Under the pieces are notes generated by a model. That model did not search any database. It was not told the origin of the DNA and worked only from the letters and a program-made list of their open reading frames with translations. Shown here in pieces: positions 21,266-39,416 of a stretch of 64,000 nt of DNA; the first letter of the stretch is position 1; each line of letters starts with the position of its first letter. The stretch spans positions 5,545,677-5,609,676 of the forward strand of contig OZ014419.1 of the NCBI GenBank assembly GCA_963965975.1. The letters are read 5' to 3'. Made by a program: the position numbers and the translations under genes. The DNA comes from Xestospongia bergquistia. Lineage: Eukaryota > Porifera > Demospongiae > Haplosclerida > Petrosiidae.

Positions 21266-24000
21266 TTACATTATGGTATCACACAATATAGATATTCTGT
21301 GTTTGGTATGAATTTTGTCCTTGTTTGCAGCAGTATAAGAAGTGTAGTCAATTAACAGCTGACTCATTTCATAAGACTAGAATTAAAGATAAGTATATAT
21401 TGTGATATTCATATGAAAAGTATAAGAACTATATGGTATACAGCTAAACAAACTAATAGCTATGGGTATTAGAATAGTCAGAAAACCATGGTAATAGTAA
21501 CAGTGTGAATAGGCATACTTACAAGATAAGATTCTAAATGAAATTTATCCAGTTGTAAATTTTTAGTAGTATATGTAAATGTGAAATAATTGGACTTAAT
21601 AGTGTAACTCCAACATACAACAGATGACAGGGGACAACACCTTAAGATCTCCTACAAAAATGTTGTATAAATAAACAACTTCAATTTCAATACTAACTTT
21701 GGTAGTGTTTGCAATGATTAGGATGTTTTGATGGTTTATAGCAACAATGACATTTTCTGACGAGCCTGGTTTATCGATTTGCTATTAATGAGCATCGGAA
21801 GTAAGTCTTAAGCAAAAATTTTTTATTAATATACCTTAACTTCAAAGAAATGTGAACCATATGTTGGCCAACGACTTAGATATTTTAAAAAATGGCATTT
21901 AGCTTCATCTGAAGATGAAATTAAATGTTGTGAATATTGTTTTAGGATACACTACATGACAAATAATAAATTCAGTTTGTATACAGTGTATACTCACTGT
22001 CTCCCAGTCTTCACATTGATATTCATCATATGTACGTTCAGGTACCAAGTCCAGAATCATATCTCTGAAAAAAATATGGAAATATGTCCAAAGATGAAAA
22101 TAGCATACAACTAACTTTACACTGTCAAGGTGAAAAGGATCTGATCCAAAGTTTGCTCTATACACATACGAACCAAGTAAAATGGCATCTTCAAATGTCA
22201 ACTTGTGGTACCCTTGCAAATATTTTACTAATTCCTATAGAGGTTAGTCTGCTAGTAATATTCTACAAAATTCTCTCACTTGGGGGTAGTGGAAAGTCAC
22301 ATCTGCTCTGTGGTCTTGTCCAACAATTACATCAATCCACAATGTCTTTAAAAAAATAAGCTGATATGTGTCATTAGCACCTGTTGGTATAGTAAGCAGT
22401 AGGATAATTAACAAAAAAGACAACCTTCAACACTTTCATGACATTTGACATGTCCTGCATAATGATATAGAGAATCAAAAAAGAAACAATCATTTGCTAA
22501 ACTGATGACTTTATCATCTACTGCCAAAACCAAACCATATCCTTCATCAGATAACAGTCCTAAACTCTCGACAACTTTGGCACATATCTCATGAGTTTTG
22601 GTATTGGAATCTACTACCATGACCTATTGTTAAAGATATTGTAAATTTAGTAATAATTTTATTTAATGTTGTACCTTATTGGAATTATCTGGAAGAAATA
22701 CTTTCTGAAAGATTTGAGGAATTCTTTTCTGAACAGCATCCACTTCCAGGATATGTGGAGGACATTGACGTGTACCCATTCTGAAACAACAGAACTACTT
22801 ACAACTGGATTGACAAACAATCAGTATTGTATAGAGGCTTACAGAGCTGTTCTAGATAGCCTCTGCTTTATCTCCGCTGCAAGAGGATTATGTTGTTTAT
22901 ATGATTCAAGAAAAAGCTCCACATTTGCTTGCAGAGTATCATCTGGGCAAGAGAACAAACCAGATGCTAACCACAATAACTCCAATCCCCTTTCTTCACT
23001 AGTTCTAAGAGACAATAAAAAAATCCATAATTTTATATCAATTTCAACTTTGTTTTATTCCATGTGATTTGTTTGATTATTTGACAATAGATTTCATCTT
23101 GCATATCTGTCTAAGATAGTATATACATATAAATTATAATGATGCTTTGAGACTTACATTGGAAAGAGCATAACGAAAAATACGGTCAGTTAGGTAAGTT
23201 TCAATGCGGTGTTGTTTAGTTGGATAGTCTCCCATATACTTGAGAATATGTATAATAATGTTAAGGAATTACAACTATGATAGTATAGGTATAGTGAATA
23301 TGCTACTAATACTTTTAAATTACATAACTGACAAAGTATGAAAAGATATCTTTAAAGGACTGGCAAGCTTTCTGTTGTATGTCTTCTGAATGGGCCAGCA
23401 GCTTTTTTAGCAGTGGTTTCTTTATAAGCTCAGGTGAAAATGACCATAAATGGCTTGTTCCAGAAAAAGTATGATGATGTTTACTATGGGTTTGGCCACT
23501 CTGAGTTCTGCGGAGAGATCTTTTTTGACCAACTCTAAAGTGAGAGTATGCAAACTCTTCCAGTGTATGTAGTGCTGTCTCCTCATTGCTCTTAAGATGA
23601 CCTATTGAAGTATGCTTGACCAAGTGTGGATCTGCGAAGAAAAGCTAGTATACAATATATGAAACATCTGCTATATTGAACAGACAGACAGACACACATA
23701 CACAAATGAACATTAGGAGTGGTTGCAATGTAATGTCTAATAATCCTTACTTGGTCTTTTTTTTCATCTTTATCTTCCATCACCACAGAAACAGAGGAAC
23801 TTGTTTTGACCTGCTGAGTTGAGCCAAAGTATATAATATAAGAAACATTGCTATATTGGTAAGACACACAGACAAAATTACAGACATACATACATACAGA
23901 CAGACACATCCATAGGAAAGGTAGCAATGTAATGTCAGTTACTCCTTACTTGGGTGTTTTCTTCACCATCTTCAATCACCACAGAAACAGAGGCATTCAT
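21266..24000 (-). CDS. MyTH4-FERM protein without a motor domain
   Basis: The translation matches the tail of class VII-type myosins in order. The MyTH4 domain shows IKKPLLKKLLAHSEDIQQKA, YMGDYPTKQHRIETYLTDRI, MQDEIYCQIIKQIT and SEERGLELLWLASGLF. The FERM domain shows CPPHILEVDAVQKRIPQIF, CFFFDSLYHYAGH, ELVKYLQGYHKLTFEDAILL, FLKYLSRWPTYGSHFFEVK and an F3 lobe with EILRCCPLSSVVCWSYTIKS. It ends SILCDTIM-stop at 21266. MyTH4-FERM modules bind microtubules, actin and membrane cargo. Immediately upstream (24001-24494) is GFM1's 3' end, so no myosin motor is attached. The 5' end is uncertain: ATG 24000 lies inside an exon (23950-24006) that has an acceptor in front, and the next exon (23751-23810) is its tandem duplicate. 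About 600 residues. It may be a free-standing tail-like adaptor or a gene split from a myosin. Confidence 0.85.
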
Positions 24001-24006
24001 TTTGAC
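23751..24006 (-). repeat. Tandem exon duplication at MyTH4-FERM 5' end
   Basis: Exons 23950-24006 and 23751-23810 encode VKMNASVSVVIEDGEENTQ and VKTSSSVSVVMEDKDEKKDQ. Both start after CTCAGCAG and end at a GTAAGG donor, both are in phase 0, and the introns between and after them are also copies (shared ACATTACATTGC, TGTCTGTCTGT, CAATATAGCA, TATACT). The unit of about 190 bp thus duplicated as a block. The exons can be joined or skipped without changing frame. Confidence 0.8.
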
Positions 24007-24494
24007 CTGCTGAGTTGAAACATACACCCACATACTAAGAAAACAGCTCACATGATTTTTCAAATCAGCAAGATAAACTAACAAGGCTTACTAAACTAAA
24101 GTGATATCACTCCCAAGTTGACATAGCATGAATACTTTACACTTTCTTCGATTATATTACATGAAAGGTTATTATTACCATTGGGTTCACCCCCAATTTT
24201 CCTACTAATTTTGTCTACAATTCAAGGTAATGATTGATTGATAAGTTTAAACCATTAAGTCAGCCTTACAAACTAAAATCTAAAATTTAAAAAGCCATTA
24301 CTTAGATCATGGATACACTTAACCCTTGTTGGAATAAGATTTTGTTGTTCATTGTTATAGGGAAAGTCCAATACCTTCAATCATTTCCATTGTTAAAGCA
24401 GTCATCATTGTTGTTTGTCAAATTAGAGTGGGCCAGCCATACTAACTAATGGTTTTGTTTGACATCAATCAAAATAAATAAATAGTTGTAACTT
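24001..24494. other. Intergenic gap, MyTH4-FERM to GFM1
   Basis: Roughly 490 bp upstream of the MyTH4-FERM start and downstream of the GFM1 stop, both on the minus strand. AT-rich. I see no exon, although an upstream non-coding exon of the MyTH4-FERM gene is possible because its first recognised exon has a splice acceptor. Confidence 0.5.
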
Positions 24495-31369
<6,875 letters not shown>

Positions 31370-31583
31370 GGAAACTCGCACGAGGGATGACTGTTGGGCA
31401 TTAATTAGAATTCTATCTGTTGTCTGTAACTCGTGGTCGCAATATCAGGTACATATATTTCAAAAATCCTTGTCAATCTTGAAGTAAAGCAACCGTCATT
31501 TGTTCATTTTATCATTATATTATGTTATTTGTATATTATTTTCTATATCACCCACAGGATAGTAGTAACCAGGCGGGTAAACC
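31370..31583. promoter_or_regulatory. Candidate bidirectional promoter, GFM1 / RPL35A
   Basis: The 214 bp between divergent start codons. The half next to RPL35A is TA-rich (TATTATGTTATTTGTATATT) and is followed by a pyrimidine run (TTTTCTATATCACCC) that might include a TOP-like start. No experimentally known motif can be named. Confidence 0.45.
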
Positions 31584-32710
31584 ATGACTAGGTAAGTCTA
31601 CTCAATTAATGTACATGCAATGAAACTAGTTATCGTGGACAGTTTGAATATGCACACCTCGTACTAAGTTGTAATCCATTATGGTATGAATATATATTTT
31701 TTAACCAAGAGAGATTTATCAAGTTCCAAGGTGCTGGTTCACAATTGGCGATTTTGTAGTGTGCATACCCAGATTTTAAGGTGGAATGCTAGGAGACCAT
31801 CACTATAAGTCATTTAGCCAGGCAAGAATTTCTGTCTGTCCAATCAAGTTGCCTCCTATGTGATATCAGGTGTTAACTCCAAAGTGTGTATATTTGTATA
31901 TTTTCCATATTGTTAAAAAATCATATTTTCTGTAAGCTATCAACAGCTTTACAAGAAAGAGGAGGGTGTCAATGAGTCTTTTATCAATGGACACAATTAT
32001 AGGGTATAACGTCTTGTTTAAGATGCTATTGACTGGCTGGCAATGCTCATCATGTTTGTCAGTACTACAATGTTAGGCTAGATTGATGAAAGGTTCTAAC
32101 ATTCTAGGAGACTGTCTTAACAGCACCATACCTTCTGTCAACTCTCCTGTGTTTTTGGTTTACTGAACTACAATCACCATTTAAGTAATCTTAAAATGAT
32201 TTTTAGTCTTGTCTCTAACTTCACTATAATCACAAAACAAAACTAAGAACTTTTCACAATGATACTCTATTATTCTTTGTTATAGGTTATACTGCAAGGG
32301 TATATTTCTAAGTCATCGTCGTGGAAAGCGCAATATTCATCCTCAACAATCTCTCATTAAAATAGAGGGTGTAGAGAGCAAAAAAGAAACTGAGTTTTAT
32401 CTTGGGAAGAGATTGGCCTATGTATATAGAGTTCACAAAAGGGGCAAAGGTTATTGATATCTTATGATCTTTCTTTTAACAAATTCATAATAACTTCTTT
32501 AGATCGAGGAATCAAAAAGCCTAGGAAGCATAGAGTAATTTGGGGGCGTGTGATGAGACCACATGGTGATAATGGAGTTGTAAGAGCCAAGTTTCGTAAA
32601 CATTTACCATCACGTGCTATGGGAGCTAGAGTGAGAGTAGTAAGTTCATTTTAACTAATTGTTCATTTGGTATATTCATTTTATAGATGTTGTATCCCTC
32701 AAGAGTTTGA
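31584..32710 (+). CDS. RPL35A: 60S ribosomal protein eL33 (L35a)
   Basis: Four exons: 31584-31591, 32286-32449, 32503-32639 and 32687-32710, giving 110 residues, the same length as human RPL35A. Translation: [20 protein letters not shown], then [69 protein letters not shown] and MLYPSRV-stop. A structural protein of the large cytosolic ribosomal subunit. The first exon has only eight coding bases and is followed by a 694 bp intron, a usual arrangement for ribosomal protein genes. I could not confirm a snoRNA in that intron. The SLC25 carrier starts only 115 bp downstream on the same strand. Confidence 0.96.
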
Positions 32711-32825
32711 CAAGTTCTTGTTACTTAACTCTACTTTACGATTCCGGTCTTTTGTTTATGATAATTATTGTGACGAAAAGTGTAATAATTATTATTAACT
32801 ATTTATAAAATGGGTGTGGTTATGA

Positions 32826-35704
32826 ATGGGAATGGTGAGCTTGTACTAGTGTGTGTGTAGTAGTCTTATGATTTCTGTTGTAGAGTGATAAATCTACCAG
32901 TACTATTAAACCCTTCATCAATGGAGGACTAGCTTCATTAACAGCCGAGTTTGGTAAGCTAAGTATGTGCCATGTGGGTGTTTCTGTATATTAACAGTTA
33001 TTGGGATTGTGTCATCACTGGACTGCTATTCTCTAGATCCTAAACCATAGGTGTAGGAACAGGGGGGGGGGTACAGGGGGCACGTGCCCCCCCCATTGTT
33101 TTTGGTATATTGTGAGATGGTTTCACAATCAACTGATTTAGATTAGCCACTTTTCAATCCCTATCCTCATAATACAATTTACAGCTGTAGATGCACATTT
33201 TATGTAAAAGCATTTTAAAAATTTTTGTCAGTGTAAACAACAGAAGGTTTATTTTAGTTTTTATTGAAATACTTCACTGTTAAACTAAACAATGTTAAAA
33301 TGTTACATATGTGCCCCCCGAATGACAAAATTGTTCCTACACCTATGTAAACTCTATATTAATTATAGTAATACACTTCATTTTAGCTATGTGGTATCTA
33401 ACCCCCTATATGCAGAAGCAACGCATGATATCACTGGTCATGTATCATTGAATGGCACCAGGGTTTAGGTATAGATTGTATAGACTACATAACAGGGGTT
33501 GAAAATGGTTCACATGATCCTATACAACTCAATTGACAACTTCAATGCACTTTGTGCTTCAAAAAATGAATTTATTTTCCAGTAGTGTTGAGTCTATACA
33601 TTAACTTTTGCTGAATTTCTGGATGAATAATAATATTATAGTATCTAATGTTGTACTTTACCAGAATACATGTATTAATACTACTAGGGACATTTCCCAT
33701 TGACACAACAAAAACAAGACTTCAAGTTCAAGGACAAATAACTGATGAAGCATGTCGTGAAGTTCGTTATCGTGGGATGATACATGCTTTCTTTCGAATA
33801 TACCAAGAGGAAGGTGTTAGAGCATTATATAATGGGTAAGTAATTTATTAATGTAGAATCTTGGACTTGCTGTTATGTCTACTCTTATATCATCTACTTC
33901 ATTTGCCTGGTTTATGTGAGATTATACTTTAGAGTGTAGAGTTTTACTATGAGGGATGCAACAATTTATCATACTTCATAGCGTTCTGTAGTCAGAACAT
34001 CTTAACTGTGTAAGCTTTGTTAGCTTTAATGATGTATGAAGGGAGCTATAATCCCTGTTCAGTAACAACATTATGTTAATGTTCACCCTTAGCTCAGTTT
34101 GTAAAGCATGGTACCAACCCTAATGTCATTGTTTTAAGTTCCCAAAGAGTCCACTTTCCTTTTCTCGCATCCTTCTGTCTTACATGCATAGAATCACAGA
34201 CAGATCATTCCTGCTTCAAACATAATTGTTTGATATAGAGGGAGTTGAGCATTACCCTAAAGTGTAAGACTTGAAGACATGTTCCTGGAACATATCACCA
34301 TATTCTATAATCACAAATGATTTCTGTTGGTACTAGGTAGAAAATCTTGCATCTATTCTACAGTTTAACTCCAGCACTACTGCGTCAAGCATCATATGGA
34401 ACTATTAAAATTGGACTGTATCATTTTTTCAAAAGAAAACTGGCATATTACATGAAGGGTGAAGTAGCTCTTTTAATGTCTAAAATCAATGTTTTTATTT
34501 GAAGGTGAGACACTGTACATGAACATTGTTTCAGGAGTTTCTTCTGGTGCTATTGCAGCAGCCATAGCCAATCCTACTGATGTACTAAAGGTATTATGCC
34601 ATGTCCAGATGTCTTATTATGATAATGTCTCCTAAATGGCTTAGGTCAGAATGCAAGCAGCTACTTCAATTGAATATACTAGAAAACAAAATGTAATATC
34701 AGCTTTCCTGAAAATTTATCAAAATGAAGGCTTACGAGGGTTATATCGTGTAAGTAATAGAAAAAGACATTATCTTCAATATACTGTCTTAATCTAGGGA
34801 GTAGGGCCCACATCACAAAGAGCTGGTGTAGTAGCTGGAGTATTGCTACCATCTTATGATTTCTTTAAAAAACACCTGTTGGAATCAGGTACTTAACTTG
34901 TGCACCACCTGGATAATTTGAACCGGTATACTCCCATTATTTTTTAGGTTACTTCAGTGACAATATCACTACTCATTTTATAGCAAGTTTTCTAGCTGGT
35001 CTGCTTGGTACATTGGCAACTAATCCTATTGATGTTATTAAATCTAGAATGATGAATCAAGCTGTTAATACACAGGGTCACTTTTATTCCAGCTCATTTG
35101 ACTGTTTTATCAAAGTATGCTTATTATATTCAGTATCACCTTGGTTTAGCAAATGTTGTATTACGATAGTAACGGATGGCTTTTTCTGCTTGGGACAATA
35201 TCAATTTTAAATAGTTTTGAATGACATATCTGTTCATTTTTATTCTTGTTAACTGCTACTTTTTGTTGTGTAATTTATTTTGTCCACTTCTCTAGACAAT
35301 AAAGACTGAGAGTCCTATGGCATTATATCGTGGTTTCATACCTTCTTATTTGAGACTAGGACCATGGAATATTATTGTATCCTAACACTAAATGTGTTAC
35401 AATAACATTGGCATGTATCCTCAGCTGCCTCAACTTAGTTTAGTTTTGTCTTGTGGTACAATACATAAACAAAATATTGAGTCCTCATACTTATATTGCA
35501 GACCAGCCCTTTGGTAGATACAAGTAACTTACTTACCATAATTTTAGTTCTTTTGGACAAATACATTTTGAAATCAAGTAATTTGATGGGCTGGTTTGTA
35601 AGACTGTCTTTATATCTTACTTGTCATCTTTATATCAGAGTGATGTTTTCTTTGACTTTCTCAAGTTTTTTATGACATTTGAACAATTGAAGAGGATGTT
35701 CTAA
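32826..35704 (+). CDS. SLC25A14/SLC25A30: Mitochondrial carrier, SLC25A14/30 (UCP5/KMCP1) type
   Basis: Ten exons; the first is very short (32826-32834, MGM), then 32884-32953, 33688-33835, 34374-34458, 34505-34590, 34645-34749, 34798-34888, 34948-35114, 35296-35376 and 35666-35704. Three repeats each carry the carrier signature Px[DE]xx[KR]x[KR]: [22 protein letters not shown] and [11 protein letters not shown]. Other landmarks are [56 protein letters not shown] and [19 protein letters not shown]. The last two are characteristic of the UCP5/KMCP1 branch. It sits in the inner mitochondrial membrane with six TM helices; family members carry inorganic anions or small carboxylates. Intron 2 carries a MITE (33046) and intron 3 a tRNA-like SINE head (34083). 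It converges on ATG3 with a 159 bp gap. Confidence 0.95.
33046..33347. mobile_element. 302 bp MITE with 5 bp target duplication
   Basis: Perfect terminal inverted repeat CATAGGTGTAGGAACA at 33046-33061 and 33332-33347, flanked on both sides by the same 5 bp TAAAC (33041-33045, 33348-33352). Next to the ends are a G run and GTGCCCCCC blocks. No coding capacity. Complete and apparently young. It lies in an intron of the SLC25 gene. Superfamily not identified. Confidence 0.85.
34083..34155 (+). repeat. tRNA-derived SINE head or tRNA pseudogene
   Basis: CCCTTAGCTCAGTTTGTAAA (A box) and, 45 bp on, GTTTTAAGTTCCC (B box) have tRNA order and spacing. Anticodon and acceptor stems do not pair, so it is not an active tRNA. 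In intron 3 of the SLC25 gene. About 4 kb from the other tRNA-like head at 30104. Confidence 0.45.
35500..35603. repeat. Short MITE-like inverted repeat
   Basis: CAGACCAGCCCTTTGGTAGA at the left and GATGGGCTGGTTTGTAAG at the right form an imperfect terminal inverted repeat about 100 bp apart; the reverse complement of the right end reads ACAAACCAGCCCATCAAAT. In the last intron of the SLC25 gene. Confidence 0.4.
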
Positions 35705-35863
35705 TGCGTGTTTGTGTGCGTGTTAATTTATATTGTAATATTATATAATGTTTTAATTTTCATAGAAATACACCACCAGTGTACGCATATAATCAAAAAG
35801 CACTCAATTATAGTAACTTTAGTAAAAATAATTCAGTTAATCTAACAGGTCATTCTTTTGTAC

Positions 35864-38800
35864 CTAAGCTGTTGTCAGAGCCAACTGGTGAGTATAATCA
35901 TACTCAATAGTAGGTATAACGGCTTGAACAAATTTGAGAAATACCAGGAGGTAACTAGATATATTCTCATTAAGGAATAGCTACTAACAATTTATTATTA
36001 ATAAAGAGAATTTAAAATAATAGTTGGAAGGATACGAATGAACTTCCATTTCTCGACCATCCTCTTCAATCATTGACATTATCTTCTTCATCAATTCGGC
36101 ATGTCTAAGTGTATTATAATAATATATCTGACTATTGGACTATATATCTAGAAGACCAACATACCTACAGGGATGTACTGATGCTCTGGGAGGAGGAGGC
36201 AAGTGAGGATGTTGCTCCATTGTCACTGTTTTATTCAAGTGATCCTAGTAATGAGTAGAAATTTGACTCCAAGTCATGTTGTAATTTTATGCTAAAACTT
36301 GGACATTTGGTACCTGACTGATATCTTCATACATTTGTTCTTCAGTAAGAGGTTTACCATTCTACAATATGTTATGTTAGTAGTGAAAATGGTTTAAAAA
36401 CTTTAAGAGATTACCTCATCATAACCAAATAGCCAAAGACGTGGAGTTCTATAGTAGTTATCATAAGTGATGTTAAGATCATATGTTCTAGTTTGAAGAA
36501 TTGCACTCTCTTCGGTCTTTTTTGGAGCAGATTTGACTACTGGCAAAGTTGCCTAAAAATATTCAGTCATACACTTGTATACATCCTTCACAAAACGTTA
36601 AGATTAACCATTTCAAAGTAACTGTAAATAGTATCTTATACTAATCCAAGTTTAATAGCACAGGTATTGGTTGATATTGATGAGGAGAATGGGGCATTTT
36701 CTGCTTACTATGTAGGTTTATGGAGGAAAGTATTAACGATTACAATATATGAACCACATCTAGATGTATGGTACTATATTCAATCAAACACCTCTGTGGA
36801 ATAAGTGACTGCATTGTTAAACTGGAAGAAATAACTTCCTTGTGCTAATAAAACACCTAGATCTAAACAAACATCCAGGGTTGGGATGTGGCCATTGTCA
36901 AGACATGCCATTATCACATGTACATACTATTGGGAGTGCATTAAGAGAGGGAAGGAGTACCTAATCAAATATCCATTTAATGACATGTATTATTTTCTTC
37001 GCTACTTCGACCATATGTGTGGGAGGCTCTACATTTTTGTGGTATAATTATTTTATCTCACATGATCACAAAAGTAGTGAGAAAGCAGAAATTGTATATG
37101 TGACATGATTTGCAAAAAGGGACCACTTCTGTCAAAACATTTGTGACCTGATTTGTGAAAAATCAACTGTTCAAACATCTCAAAAAAAACAGTTTTGTAT
37201 ACATACAGTTGTTATACATGCATAACTATTCTACATGTATGCAAAACTGTTTTTTGGTATCTTTTAACAATTTTTTTTCACAAATAAGGTCACAAATGTT
37301 TTAACAGAAGTGGTCCCTTTTTGCAAATCAGGTCACATATTGTTTGGTTTACAAACAATGAAGCAAGAAGCACCCTTGATTTAAGTTAAATTTGATTGTA
37401 TTGTAGGTATGAGATCAATAAATATGTGTGCCTCAAAACCTTTCAGTTTGTTGAAGTGATTTCAAGTATATAGGTGCTGAGACTATTATTCCTTATATGA
37501 GCAAACAGACTTGGCAGAAAACATAGTACAGTAATTCGGCACTCTTTCCCAATTCTTCATGCACTCCTGGTACTATAAAGCCTATAAACATTACAATTTC
37601 TTCATTTAGTGACTTTCAAGCTTGTTGTAGAAAGAATTGATTGAACTGTGTCTTTTCATATCTACTTTGGGGCCACTTTTGAAATCTACCTCAAAGCCAA
37701 ACTTCAAAGAAAAGTTGATGTTTTATACAAGTTGCTTACTGAGGGTTAATAAAAAAATGTCCACCTTGATAAACACATGCCTCGTTTTAATGATAGGTTG
37801 AAAACACTCAGAGTTAAATAAACATCTAGGCATTTATGATATGTAGAGACCATCACACTTACTGGGTCATCTTCCTCCTCGTATTCATCCATATCCATCA
37901 CTGGTTCATTGTCACTATCGCTATCTTCACCACCTGTACCAACTAATTGTACACCCTAATGAAAATAAGTACACTGGGTGTTCAATATATCATAATATAT
38001 ACATACCATTGTTTCAGATGCTTTAGGTTTAGCTTTGTCATCTAATGTCATCTCTGTAAGCTCCTCAGTTGCTTGCTCTAAAGCTTATAAATATATACTA
38101 GTTACCAAGAAGAGTTTCAAAAAAAAGTCATACAATATCAATTAAACATATTGTCAAATTGTGACTTAAATGTAGTCCATGATTTGTATTACTTACAGAG
38201 ACCATGATGAGTGTCTACCCATCCTTCTTCCTCAGCATCATCTTGGTTGAGCTTTATGACCTGTTCATTTTCAGGAAGAACTGACATTTGGTGGCAGCGT
38301 CTATAACAAGGCACTAAGAAAAGAGTACAAGTAAAACATCAGAGAAATATAGTCACCTTTTTTAGTGACAAGAAACTGCTTATCAGCTGGGAGGTAGGTC
38401 TTACGACGAGATGAATCACCTGATTCCCTGATATCAAGAGAAAGATGATAGCAAACAGTATTGCATTTAAAACTAATGACTATAAACAACATGTGACATT
38501 ACTACGACTACAAAGTAACACATAATATTATTTTAAAAAAGCAAAAGGTGACATTAAACAAATAGAGACCATTTGGTAATTATGCACTCTGTTTGAATAA
38601 AAAATTAATGATGGAATGACATCATGCAAGATAAGCGTTTTATTATTCATATCTAAAATAAGGTTCCAGATATTCTCAACATATGGCATGTATGTATTAA
38701 ATTGTTGTTACCATTGCCATGTTGGACAGTGATAGACTAGTTGATCTCCAGCTGCTACAAACTGAAAACAAGGAGAACAGTAATTTAATTGATTGTTACA

Positions 38801-39356
38801 GAAACTAAAACGACAAGAACTTAGAGAAGGATGGATTAATGCAAATTGATCCACACCTAAACAGGCTTAGACATGTAAAGAGATCATTGACTGTTCATTG
38901 ATATTTTTTTAAAGAGACTTCAAAAGCACAACATATTCTATCTCAAAGTCCTCAATATCATTTTATAAGTATTAGTAGATCAAACAGTAACACCCACTAA
39001 TTTAATTATGAACTATTGGTCCAACTGACCTCTAAAATTTACTTTTACAGTTAATTTGTGAGCATGTACTATGACAAACTTTTAGAGGAACTACAGTAGC
39101 ACAAAACACATTCAATTTAAGGCACATATACACAAGTCCATTATAGGGAAGGAATGCAACCTGTGATAATATCCATATGAAATGTATACACAATATACCT
39201 CTTCAGGTGTGACCATGCCTGACTCACGAAACTTCGAGTTCTACAAACAAAACATAAAATAAGAATGATAAAGGACAAACTGACCTTAAGAGTAGGAGCT
39301 AGATCTCCTACGACCGAAATAGCACCTTGTTTAACTTTACTTACAAAGCTGGCCAT
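35864..39356 (-). CDS. ATG3: Autophagy E2-like enzyme ATG3
   Basis: ATG 39356 gives [20 protein letters not shown], then [63 protein letters not shown], an acidic flexible region (DEYEEEDDP), [49 protein letters not shown] and [20 protein letters not shown]. The HPC cysteine is the thioester residue that takes ATG8/LC3 from ATG7 and transfers it to phosphatidylethanolamine. The last exon reads [20 protein letters not shown], stop at 35864. Family length and order are kept. An intron (about 36.6-37.9 kb) holds a hairpin repeat. The start codon lies only 60 bp downstream of the TYSND1 stop codon on the same strand. Confidence 0.96.
37095..37342. repeat. Hairpin (foldback) MITE in ATG3 intron
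   Basis: The left arm (TGCAAAAAGGGACCACTTCT, AAAACATTTGTGACCTGATT) and the right arm are inverted copies about 110 bp long, meeting near 37215. Arms match at roughly 85-90% by eye. No coding capacity. Different in sequence from the hairpin at 3091. Confidence 0.75.
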
Positions 39357-39416
39357 TTCTCCCGAGTAGTCACGCCTATTATTTAATTAACTCATAAAAT
39401 TAAATTATTAATTTTA

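Noticed and set aside
32080-32170. Possible C/D snoRNA in RPL35A intron 1 (TTGATGA ... CTGA)
   Set aside because: The C box does not fit RTGATGA and the flanking stem is weak; ribosomal-protein introns often host snoRNAs, but this one is not supported by sequence.
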